The notes under the pieces were generated by a model. The model saw only the letters and a list, made by a program, of their open reading frames with translations, was not told the origin of the DNA and did not search any database. 15,720 bases of DNA from an uncultured Eubacterium sp. GTDB lineage: Bacteria; Bacillota_A; Clostridia; Lachnospirales; Lachnospiraceae. The position numbers were made by a program, and so were the translations under genes. Location: positions 1 to 15,720 of the forward strand of contig CAOKJJ010000117.1 of assembly GCA_948468465.1 (NCBI GenBank). The letters are read 5' to 3'. This document shows positions 6,793 to 14,099 of the stretch, in pieces (position 1 is the first letter of the stretch; each line of letters begins with the position of its first letter).

Positions 6793-8046
6793 TTACTCTC
6801 CGCCTTGCACCCACACTGCAGGACGTACCGCAAAATCTTTGGAATCCGCCGCATATCCATATGGCATAACTTCGCCTTCCGCCGATACAAAAGCCACGCT
6901 GTCCGCCGTCTTGCCAGTTGTCCGAAGCCACCAGGCTTTTTGGTTATTTTCGGACTGCAGCAGATTTTTATAGCGCCTTGCCTCTGCTTCATCCAGCAAA
7001 AACACGTGATCCGTCGTTTGACCGCCTCCATCCGTACCATATACGCTGTTCGCAGGCGTTAACACATTTGTTGTCAATACCGCTTCCTGTTCATACGCAG
7101 AAAAGCAGTTTTCATAAAAATTCTGATTCAGCCATGTCCGCAGCACAGAGATTTCCCAATAAGCATCCTGTCCCGCATTCTGGTAAACGGTTTTCGCCTT
7201 GACCGGCTTTTTTCGTACAAGCAGCAGCTTTTTTTCGGCCCCGTCCGCCAAATCCGCTACCAGCCATTTTGCCGTCCCATAAGTGATCGTATCACCAATC
7301 TCGGCCCCGGCAAGCAGTTTTCTTTCATACTGCGCCTTTCGCTGCGCCGCGTCTTTATAATTGCCGACCTTTTCATGCAGCAGCTTCACTGCTTTTTTAT
7401 AATCACCGTCTTGCGCTGCAAGCGCTGCCCTTTGATAGTTGCATTCCTTCACACGTTCTTTTGTATCTTTATATCCTCTGCTCTTAGCAAAAATTGTATT
7501 TGCACGTTCATAATCCTGCATGCTCATCAAAAAACTGCCTTCCAGATAAAAAGCCGCCGGAGAGCATAAAAAAACTACAATTCCAACAATTGCTGCAAGT
7601 ATGGCCGCCGCGCCAAGTTTTTTGCCCGCATTTTTCATGCGTTCGCTTTTCTGCGCTTTTTCTTTTAACTGCCTGCACAATTCAATCTGCTCCGGTATAT
7701 CTTTGTATTCGCGCCGCAAACGACGAAACTGCGCAATCGCCGCCTCATAATCAGAAGCGCTCTTTGCAGTTTCTTTCATCCGCATTCCTGTCTGATATAC
7801 TTCTTCCCGATGTTCCCGGCGTGCCAGGGGCAAACGCTTTTTGCAGCGTTTTTTACGCACTTCACTGTCTTCGTAATCGCCCAGCTGCTCAAACATCTGA
7901 ATTGCTTCTTTATACATATGGACCCGGTCTTCCGGCTGCAGCATCTTCTCAGCACCTTCCATGCGTCTGACAGCCTTTTGATAATCCGCTTCCATCTGCT
8001 GTTCCGGCGTCAGGATGATCTCCTGTTTTTTCTTTTTTCTCGCCAT
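6793..8046 (-). CDS. Bitopic membrane protein with degenerate repeats and C-terminal DUF6273
   Basis: A protein of 417 residues. The N-terminal 140 residues are highly charged, start with a lysine cluster and contain helical degenerate repeats, each ending like GDYEDSEVRKKRC (56-68) or REYKDIPEQIELC (112-124). One transmembrane helix follows (about 143-163), so the N-terminus should be cytoplasmic. Outside are two more such repeats (YKDT and YKDA near 192 and 230), and then a domain (about 250-415) with WWLRTTG and the terminal VRPAVWV that mark DUF6273, a domain common in Firmicutes surface and membrane proteins whose role is unknown. The gene starts inside the stop of the transglutaminase gene (TAATG), with AAGGAG upstream, so their synthesis is coupled. 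Function is not known; a scaffold or sensor linked to the cell surface is a guess. Confidence 0.82.
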   Translation of the reverse strand: MARKKKKQEIILTPEQQMEADYQKAVRRMEGAEKMLQPEDRVHMYKEAIQMFEQLGDYEDSEVRKKRCKKRLPLARREHREEVYQTGMRMKETAKSASDYEAAIAQFRRLRREYKDIPEQIELCRQLKEKAQKSERMKNAGKKLGAAAILAAIVGIVVFLCSPAAFYLEGSFLMSMQDYERANTIFAKSRGYKDTKERVKECNYQRAALAAQDGDYKKAVKLLHEKVGNYKDAAQRKAQYERKLLAGAEIGDTITYGTAKWLVADLADGAEKKLLLVRKKPVKAKTVYQNAGQDAYWEISVLRTWLNQNFYENCFSAYEQEAVLTTNVLTPANSVYGTDGGGQTTDHVFLLDEAEARRYKNLLQSENNQKAWWLRTTGKTADSVAFVSAEGEVMPYGYAADSKDFAVRPAVWVQGGE

Positions 8047-9440
8047 TACAAAACTGTCTCCTTCACTTTCTTCGAAAAAGTCCCGTACAGCTTTTCTCCA
8101 TTACTGTTCCATCGGTAAGGCCGTACTCTGATATAATAATCCTTCCCGCTTATCAAACCTTCAATCACAAAAGATACTGTTTCTATGTCTGTCTGCTGCG
8201 CCGAAAGCATCGCCCCATTGGATGCGTACTGCACCGTATATCCGTCACAGCCTTCTATCTGTGCAAAACTGACGGTAAGCTTGCCTGCCTGTGTACGATC
8301 CAGATTTATCACATCAGGCACTGACTCCGGTGCGGCAATATTTTCCCCTGCATCTGCACTGTTTGCCGTATCCAAATCAAATGCCGCCGTACACGCGGGA
8401 GCAATCCCCTGCCATTCTTCTGAAAGGACATGCTCCTGCATCTGGGTATCCGCTGCTAGCAGCTGATCGTCCATAACATTCAAAAACGTCTCATCCCCGC
8501 GGCAGTCATTCCATGTACAGTCTACATTATACCAGACATTTCCCATGCGCACTTTGTTCCATGCATGTCCCGGACTTGTTACTGTCACACAGGTAATGCC
8601 TGCACGATTGCAGAGCAAAGAAAACAGCTGTGCATATCCTGCGCAGACTGTCTTTTTCTCAAATAAAACCGCACTGATACAGCTTTGGCTCATCTGCTTG
8701 TCATCCGGATCATTCACATCCATCGTTTCATGATAGGTTACATGGTCACAGACAATTTTATGAATCAGCTGCTCTTTTTCCGCCGGTGTCTGCGCCGCGT
8801 TCACCTGCTCGTCCCAGCTTTGCAGCTGTTCGGCAAAACGGCGGGTATACTCCGCCCGTGTATTTCCATCTGAAAAAACTTTGTACAGTCCGACGGTCAT
8901 CATATTCGTAGTTTCTGAATATACCACCGAATTCCTCATAAAATAATACTGTGGATTTTCGAACATAAAGCAGTAAAATACTTTTTTCATCTGCGGCGTA
9001 GAAAGTCCCTCGAAAGAGGTCAGCGGCATAATATAAACAGGAACATTTTCCCCATTCCGGTTTACCTCCGTCGTCTGGAACTGTTCTGTCCCTGTCATAT
9101 ACCTGTCAGCCTGTTTTTTCAAGTTTAAATATAATTTCTTTTCTTCTGTGTTCAGAAGACTGAAATAATAATCACTGCCTTGATCCGCCCAGGCGCTTTC
9201 TGTCAAATCGTAAGCATCATCTACCTGTATGTTTTTAAGCGTAAACCTGCCTGCACGGTATTCCAGATCATCAACCTGAATATATTCCGTCCGCAGATCC
9301 GGCACAGATACTGTCTGCTGCATTCCTTTCCGGCCGTCTGTATCCGTCGTACCTGCCTGTACCTGCAAAAAATTCCCAAAAATGCCGCCTGCCAGTATCA
9401 GCACTGCCATGCCTTTGGCGATCAGTTGTTTCGCATTCAT
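8046..9440 (-). CDS. Secreted transglutaminase-like protein with FN3 domain
   Basis: A protein of 464 residues with a Sec signal peptide (hydrophobic core about 10-22, likely cleavage near VQAG). The middle holds a transglutaminase-like cysteine-protease fold: KTVCAGYAQLF with Cys266, SPGHAWNKV with His292, and WYNVDCTWND with Asp307, giving a complete Cys-His-Asp triad. The C-terminus (about 370-464) is a fibronectin type III domain, similar in style to those of the GH25 protein nearby. Bacterial members are protein-crosslinking or peptidase-like enzymes of the envelope; the substrate here is not known. It lies 55 bases after murI and is coupled by TAATG to the membrane DUF6273 gene. An AAGGG sequence sits nine bases before the ATG. 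A joint role at the cell wall is inference from secretion, FN3 domains and gene order. Confidence 0.88.
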   Translation of the reverse strand: MNAKQLIAKGMAVLILAGGIFGNFLQVQAGTTDTDGRKGMQQTVSVPDLRTEYIQVDDLEYRAGRFTLKNIQVDDAYDLTESAWADQGSDYYFSLLNTEEKKLYLNLKKQADRYMTGTEQFQTTEVNRNGENVPVYIMPLTSFEGLSTPQMKKVFYCFMFENPQYYFMRNSVVYSETTNMMTVGLYKVFSDGNTRAEYTRRFAEQLQSWDEQVNAAQTPAEKEQLIHKIVCDHVTYHETMDVNDPDDKQMSQSCISAVLFEKKTVCAGYAQLFSLLCNRAGITCVTVTSPGHAWNKVRMGNVWYNVDCTWNDCRGDETFLNVMDDQLLAADTQMQEHVLSEEWQGIAPACTAAFDLDTANSADAGENIAAPESVPDVINLDRTQAGKLTVSFAQIEGCDGYTVQYASNGAMLSAQQTDIETVSFVIEGLISGKDYYIRVRPYRWNSNGEKLYGTFSKKVKETVL

Positions 9441-9495
9441 TGTTTCAATCCCTTTCTAATTTTCAGCAATCCTTTTATAAGTACTTAATACGAAA

Positions 9496-10281
9496 CTAGA
9501 GCAATTTTTTTTGGAATAATGTGCTGCTTAATTCAATTTCTTCCTCTGTCGCCAGACTGTTTTCAAATATTACGCTGCCGGACCCGGTCCGTGCTGATAA
9601 AAGGCCCGCCTCACGCAGCCTTCTGCACATCTCTCTGGCTGTCCCGTTTCCGCCATCGAAAATACGCACCCGTTCCCCCGCAATCTCCTGAATCAGCCTG
9701 CGTACAAAAGGATAATGAGTACATCCAAGCACAATGGAATCAATTTCCCTTAAATAAGGAGCCAAAAGATTTTCCAGGAACACTTTGAGGTCATCACCTT
9801 CCGTATTGCCTGTCTCCACAAATTCAACCAGACCCGGACACGGCAGTCCGATAATGTCCGCTTTCTGCTCATATTGCGTCATCAAATTCCGATATTTGTC
9901 TCCCTGGATCGTCATAGGCGTCGCCATCACAAGAACCGTCGGGTGCCCCGGCTGAAGGGCCGCCGGCTTGATTGCCGGCTCGATGCCGACCAGCGGAAGA
10001 TCGGGATACATACCGCGCAAAATGCACACCGCCGCCGCCGTAGCCGTATTGCATGCCACAACAATCCCTTTCGCACCCTGACTAAGCAAAAATTCCACAT
10101 TATCAATCGTAAGTTTTCGTATTTCTTCCAGCGGCCTCGTTCCATAAGGTGCATTTTTGGAATCTCCAAAATAAATATAATTCTCCCGCGGCATAACTTT
10201 ATACAATTCTCTTAATACGCTGATTCCGCCCATGCCAGAATCAAATACTCCTATCGGCCTGTCACATTTTGCATTCTCCAT
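9496..10281 (-). CDS. murI: Glutamate racemase
   Basis: A protein of 261 residues, the normal length for MurI/RacE, which converts L-glutamate to the D-glutamate needed for the peptidoglycan stem peptide in the cytoplasm. The signature elements are in order: IGVFDSGMGGISVL (10-23), YFGDSKNAPYG (37-47), VVACNTATAA with catalytic Cys77 (74-83), GIEPAIKPA (99-107) and LGCTHYPF with the second catalytic cysteine, Cys187 (185-192). No signal peptide and no missing residues. The ATG has AGGGGAT upstream. It sits between a secreted GH25 lysozyme and a secreted transglutaminase-like protein, all on one strand, so this is a cell-wall-related cluster rather than the usual isolated murI. RacE and MurI cannot be separated from the sequence. 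Confidence 0.96.
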   Translation of the reverse strand: MENAKCDRPIGVFDSGMGGISVLRELYKVMPRENYIYFGDSKNAPYGTRPLEEIRKLTIDNVEFLLSQGAKGIVVACNTATAAAVCILRGMYPDLPLVGIEPAIKPAALQPGHPTVLVMATPMTIQGDKYRNLMTQYEQKADIIGLPCPGLVEFVETGNTEGDDLKVFLENLLAPYLREIDSIVLGCTHYPFVRRLIQEIAGERVRIFDGGNGTAREMCRRLREAGLLSARTGSGSVIFENSLATEEEIELSSTLFQKKLL

Positions 10282-10363
10282 CTGATATCCCCTAAGCCAG
10301 TTTTTAAGTTTGCAATTAATATATCCAAACCATTAAAAGCAAATCAATAAATAAAATTTTATT
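10282..10363. other. AT-rich spacer between GH25 gene and murI
   Basis: Only 82 bases. No U-tract hairpin is seen, so read-through from the GH25 gene into murI is possible. The ribosome binding site of murI lies at its left edge. Confidence 0.4.
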
Positions 10364-12778
10364 TTAATTCTGGTCTTCATATTCTACATTTACATCAACA
10401 GACACAAGTTCGCCTGTCTCTTTCGTTATTCCGTCTACCTGAGCATTGGAACCATTGTACTGTCCGCTGTTATACTGCCAGTATTTAATATTTCCGGTTC
10501 CGCTGTATCCCGTTCCCAAAGATACGTTCCGGTAGCGAGCCACCCACAAATCAATGCCGTCCAGCTTTGTTTTGTCCAGATAGGTATTTAAAAAGGTGAC
10601 ATAACTATACAGCACAAACCGGTAACCGGCTTCTTCTACAATTTGTTTAAACGCATGGATCATCTGATGCAGCGTTTCTTTTTTCATCGTTTTCGATTTG
10701 TGCACGGCATCTTCCAGATCAAACGCAATCGGGTAATCCAGCTGACGTCCATTTAAAATCTCCAGCACAAGACGTGCTTCTTCCTGCGCCTCCGCCACTG
10801 TTTTTGCCCTGCTGTAACAATAAACACCCATCGGCATCCCTACGGAAAACGCATTCTGATACTTGGTTTCAAATGTATAATCCGCCAGATTATGGTTGCT
10901 GATGCGCAAAAAAGCAAACTCCACGCCGGAGTTCTTTACACGGCGCCAGTCAATATCCTCCTGCCATCTGGATACATCAATCCCGTTTTTATTTCCTGGC
11001 GTCACAGATACGACCGCTGATGCGCTCTGTCCATTCACGGCAGCCGTTACTCTTGCCGTTCCATATGCAATCCCTGTTACATTTCCTTCTTCATCTACCT
11101 GCGCGATATCCGGATTGGAAGACGACCATTCGATATCTCCGTCCAGATACGTAGATGCCTCCAGAGGTTTTGTCGCTCCCACGCATAATTTCAGTGTTCT
11201 CGTATTCAGCGCAACACCGCCTGCCGTATAACTGACTGCGTGGCATTTGATTCCTTCGCCGGATGGCCCGGCCGCAGATACACGATAATAGTAAGTTTTC
11301 CCATCCTGTACGTCGTTATCCATGTATGACGTCTCTGTAAGCCCCTGTGCAATGCATTCATATTCTTTGTCAGCCGCGTCCGTCCGATACAGATGATAAC
11401 CTGTTGCCCCGATAGAAAGATTCCAGCTGACCGTAAGGGCATCTTCCCCGGTCTGTGCGATTGTAAGCCCAATCGGAGCGCTTGGAGTTACGGTCCCTTC
11501 CAAAGAAAGGCTTGGACTGCTCAGCCCTTTATACGCTCCATTCACATAAATTCCCTTCATCCGATAATAATAAGTGCCGCCCGGAATAACGGAACGGTCT
11601 TCATATCCTACAAATGTCCCGCTGTTTAAATCTTTAATCTTTACGAATCCTTTATCCGGATAGACGCTGCGGTAAATGCGATAACCAGCGGCATTTGCCG
11701 ACTTTTTCCATTCCAGCGAAAGGCTTCGGTTTCCAACATTCGTCTTTACAGACACAAGCTGCGGCCCGTCCGCCTGTGTCTGCACCTGTACGGCCTGTGA
11801 CTGCTCCCCCGCTGTCACCGACTGGCCTTTTTTAGAATATGTACAAATCTTATAAAAAAACTTTTTGCCCGGAACTAATTTAGAATCCGTATAATTTAAT
11901 ATCGCATTGCTGCTGATTGTCTTAATCTTGCGAAATGTTCCGTTTTCTTTTACACTGCGGTAAATATAATAGCCCGAAGCTGAAGGATCCTGCCGCCAGG
12001 CAAGCTTCACCGAACGGTAATCCACCGCTTCACAGCTTTCAAACTGAACCGCCGCAGATGACAGCTGCACCTGTGCCGGTTCAGAAAATTTACCATACAC
12101 GGCTGTGCCATTCTCGTCACGAATGGCACGCACCTGATAAGAATAGCCCTTTCCGGCGGTAACCGCCTCATCTGTATAAGCCAGTTCAGCGGTAACCGCA
12201 AGCAGCTCATAAGAATCCTGCTCTGCAGCCTTGCGATAAAGCTCATAATTCATTGCTCCAGCTATCTTTTTCCATTCCAGCACAACTTTCTTTAACTGCG
12301 GCGCTGCTACATTGGTAAACTTTGCCTTATTCAAACCAGGCATCACTTCGATCGCTGCATATTCTCCCGCTTTTCCGCTTTCATCTACTGCGCAGACGCG
12401 AAACTCATACTGGGTTCCTGTAACGAGCCCTTTGCATTTATATGACAGCACATCTGCGCTCGTCGTGCCCGCAACCGTAAATGTCCCATCTTTTTGCGCA
12501 TATGAAATCTGATATCCAAAAGCTCCTTCTACACTGCTCCAATGCAGTGTCACCGAATTGTATGTAGCCTTTTCCTCCGTAACTGCAGCCGGAGCCGCCA
12601 GGCCTGCATGTTCCCCCGCACGGGCAGCATCGGGCATCTGCTCTGCCTGTTGTGCCGGAATCTGCTGTATATTTTCGCCATGCAAAAGATCCGCAGCCAA
12701 AATCTGATACATACCACTGATTGAAATACTCATACATACTGCCGATACTGCAAACATCCTTTTTATAATTTTTGACAT
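10364..12778 (-). CDS. Secreted GH25 lysozyme with five FN3-like domains and a Big2 domain
   Basis: A protein of 804 residues. After a signal peptide (residues about 1-29) come five fibronectin type III-like modules (about 62-150, 155-240, 245-335, 340-430, 434-520), a bacterial Ig-like Big2 domain (about 522-594, with IEWSSSNPDIAQVDEEGNVT) and a C-terminal GH25 muramidase. The GH25 part opens with NGIDVSRWQEDIDW, carries the catalytic pair in IAFDLED (Asp687, Glu689) and closes with KYWQYNSGQYNG. GH25 enzymes cut the MurNAc-GlcNAc bond of peptidoglycan. The catalytic domain is placed last, behind long spacer domains that could span the wall or bind glycans; no LPXTG or choline-binding repeats are seen. 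I chose the ATG at 12778 with GGAGG five bases upstream; the in-frame ATG at 12790 would overlap that site. It follows the cysteine mini-protein gene by 15 bases. Confidence 0.92.
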   Translation of the reverse strand: MSKIIKRMFAVSAVCMSISISGMYQILAADLLHGENIQQIPAQQAEQMPDAARAGEHAGLAAPAAVTEEKATYNSVTLHWSSVEGAFGYQISYAQKDGTFTVAGTTSADVLSYKCKGLVTGTQYEFRVCAVDESGKAGEYAAIEVMPGLNKAKFTNVAAPQLKKVVLEWKKIAGAMNYELYRKAAEQDSYELLAVTAELAYTDEAVTAGKGYSYQVRAIRDENGTAVYGKFSEPAQVQLSSAAVQFESCEAVDYRSVKLAWRQDPSASGYYIYRSVKENGTFRKIKTISSNAILNYTDSKLVPGKKFFYKICTYSKKGQSVTAGEQSQAVQVQTQADGPQLVSVKTNVGNRSLSLEWKKSANAAGYRIYRSVYPDKGFVKIKDLNSGTFVGYEDRSVIPGGTYYYRMKGIYVNGAYKGLSSPSLSLEGTVTPSAPIGLTIAQTGEDALTVSWNLSIGATGYHLYRTDAADKEYECIAQGLTETSYMDNDVQDGKTYYYRVSAAGPSGEGIKCHAVSYTAGGVALNTRTLKLCVGATKPLEASTYLDGDIEWSSSNPDIAQVDEEGNVTGIAYGTARVTAAVNGQSASAVVSVTPGNKNGIDVSRWQEDIDWRRVKNSGVEFAFLRISNHNLADYTFETKYQNAFSVGMPMGVYCYSRAKTVAEAQEEARLVLEILNGRQLDYPIAFDLEDAVHKSKTMKKETLHQMIHAFKQIVEEAGYRFVLYSYVTFLNTYLDKTKLDGIDLWVARYRNVSLGTGYSGTGNIKYWQYNSGQYNGSNAQVDGITKETGELVSVDVNVEYEDQN

Positions 12779-12793
12779 TTCTCCCTCCATACC

Positions 12794-13084
12794 TCAATCC
12801 AGCGGGCACTGTTTCACTCGTTTAATATTACAATCCTGGACACGTCCTGCACTGCAGTCCACTAATCCTTTTAAATAACAAAATGCTTGTGCCTTGCTGC
12901 CCTTTTTATGTTCTTTTTTATTTATTTCTGTTTTAACTTTCTTTTTATTTTCTTTTCTCCCATTATTCTTTTCCATACGGTCCTGTTCCAACTGGCAGGT
13001 TGCCGTCCGTTTATTATTGCAGTCCTGTATTCTTCCCGAATCACACTCCACAATTCCTTTTAAATAGCAAAACGTATTTTCCAT
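12794..13084 (-). CDS. Small protein with two evenly spaced four-cysteine modules
   Basis: I do not recognize this 96-residue protein. It consists of two copies of a 28-residue module, residues 5-32 and 68-95, joined by a very lysine-rich linker (about 33-66). Each module fits FCYLKG(I/L)V-x-C-x2-GR-x-QDCN-x-KR-x3-C-x-L. The cysteines are 6, 14, 22, 30 and 69, 77, 85, 93: exactly C-x7-C-x7-C-x7-C in both. Four invariant cysteines suggest metal binding or two disulfides. No signal peptide or membrane helix is visible. The ATG has AGAGGA eight bases before it. It is the first gene of the minus-strand cluster, with the GH25 gene 15 bases downstream, and it faces the divergent sigma/serpin operon. 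The even spacing of eight residues and the duplication argue for a real protein and against chance. Confidence 0.8.
   Translation of the reverse strand: MENTFCYLKGIVECDSGRIQDCNNKRTATCQLEQDRMEKNNGRKENKKKVKTEINKKEHKKGSKAQAFCYLKGLVDCSAGRVQDCNIKRVKQCPLD
12800..13072 (-). repeat. Intragenic duplication of the four-cysteine module
   Basis: Bases 12989-13072 and 12800-12883 encode the two 28-residue modules of the small cysteine protein. The codons of the shared residues differ at many third positions, so the duplication is old, but protein identity is high (about 17 of 28 by eye). Confidence 0.8.
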
Positions 13085-13526
13085 ATCCGAGTTCCTCTTG
13101 ATCTGTCTTTCATTTCTTAATTACGTATTTCCTGTCTGTATATCCATTTTTCGTATCATCACAATCTTATAAGCGCCATACTCCAGATGCGTCGTCCCCC
13201 TTTGCTTCCAGAGCCTGTTTAAATATTATTTTGCCATTTCAAACAAGCTCCGATACTATTGCTATTATTATTACAAATTTTGCTGTATATCGCAAGTAAT
13301 TTTGGTTAAAATCTTCCAAAATATTTTTCTATTTTTTCCAATTTCTTACATCTGCGGATCATACTTCCATAGATTTGCATCCTCATTGAAATACACATAA
13401 AATTATCATAAAATAAAAACAATATTTGTTTATAGATTGCGACAATATAGACAGAGACAGAAATAGAAGGTTTTGCAGCAATTCAATTGGAGAGCCCGAC
13501 TATTACAGTTTTACATAAGGAGGAGT
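13085..13526. promoter_or_regulatory. Divergent control region for the cysteine-protein and sigma/serpin genes
   Basis: About 440 AT-rich bases without a supportable gene. It holds the plus-strand promoter at 13386-13414 and a long untranslated leader before the sigma gene. Minus-strand promoters for the cysteine-protein gene are only weakly suggested: TTGTGA with TATACA at 16-base spacing, read from about 13173 down to 13146. No riboswitch, terminator or RNA gene is recognized. Confidence 0.5.
13386..13414 (+). promoter_or_regulatory. Sigma-A-type promoter of the sigma/serpin operon
   Basis: TTGAAA at 13386-13391 and TAAAAT at 13409-13414 are separated by exactly 17 bases, each one mismatch from the vegetative consensus. 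Transcription would start near 13421, leaving a leader of about 105 bases. The housekeeping character suggests that the operon is expressed at baseline. Confidence 0.6.
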
Positions 13527-14099
13527 ATGACCGTGGAACCTATGGACGACAGCCAGATTGTCAAATTGTACCATTTAAGAAACGAACAGGCGATTACAGA
13601 AAGCAGCCGAAAGTATGGCCCGCTGTGCCGCCGCATCGCCATCAATATACTAAGCAATACAGAAGATGCCAAAGAATGCGTCAACGATACATGGTTTGCC
13701 GCCTGGCGCCGGATGCCGCCCGACCATCCGTATGCATTAGGTGCATTTTTAGGCCGAATTACCCGTAATTTATCTATCAGCCGCTGGCGCGCGGATCATG
13801 CAAAAAAACGATATCGCGGCATGGAACTGCTGCTGTCCGAACTGGAAGACTGTATCCCGGCCCCGGCTGACGTAGAGCAAATCATTGAACAGCGGGAATT
13901 AACCCGGCTTTTGGATCAATGGCTGGATGCACTGCCGGAATCGGACTGTATCTTGTTTGTACGGCGCTATTGGTACGGCGATGCGGTACACGTACTGGCC
14001 AAAGAACGACGCCGCACACCAAACCAGATCTCCCAGCAGCTGCTGCGCCTTCGCAAAAAATTAAAATTCTTTTTAGAACAGGAAGGAGTTTGCTTATGA
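13527..14099 (+). CDS. Sigma-70 family (ECF-like) RNA polymerase sigma factor
   Basis: A protein of 190 residues. Region 2 is at about 25-88: RKYGPLCRRIAINILSNTEDAKECVNDTWFAAW is the core-binding and DNA-melting part, followed by LGAFLGRITRNLSISRWR. Region 4 is at about 130-182: LPESDCILFVRRYWYGDAV, then LAKERRRTPNQISQQLLRLRKKLK, the -35-binding helix-turn-helix. Regions 1 and 3 are absent, as in ECF factors. The ATG at 13527 is backed by AGGAGG only three bases away; GTG at 13533, nine bases from it, is an alternative start. The stop overlaps the ATG of the serpin gene (ATGA). In clostridial genomes this sigma type is usually followed by a membrane anti-sigma factor; here the following gene is a serpin. 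Its own operon has a vegetative-type promoter. Confidence 0.92.
   Translation: MTVEPMDDSQIVKLYHLRNEQAITESSRKYGPLCRRIAINILSNTEDAKECVNDTWFAAWRRMPPDHPYALGAFLGRITRNLSISRWRADHAKKRYRGMELLLSELEDCIPAPADVEQIIEQRELTRLLDQWLDALPESDCILFVRRYWYGDAVHVLAKERRRTPNQISQQLLRLRKKLKFFLEQEGVCL

Noticed and set aside
6689..6931. 80-codon frame with Ala-Glu-Arg repeats covering the 9-bp tandem repeat
   Set aside because: Its N-terminal half is the DUF6273 gene in a wrong frame and it runs through the TlpA start; there is no ribosome binding site. Kept only as a remark on the repeat.
13473..13526. Extension of the sigma factor to a start at 13473
   Set aside because: The added residues do not resemble sigma factors and AGGAGG lies just before the ATG at 13527.
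13919..14095. Upstream extension of the serpin frame into the sigma gene
   Set aside because: It overlaps region 4 of the sigma factor; the ATG at 14096 has AAGGAG and the classic ATGA overlap.
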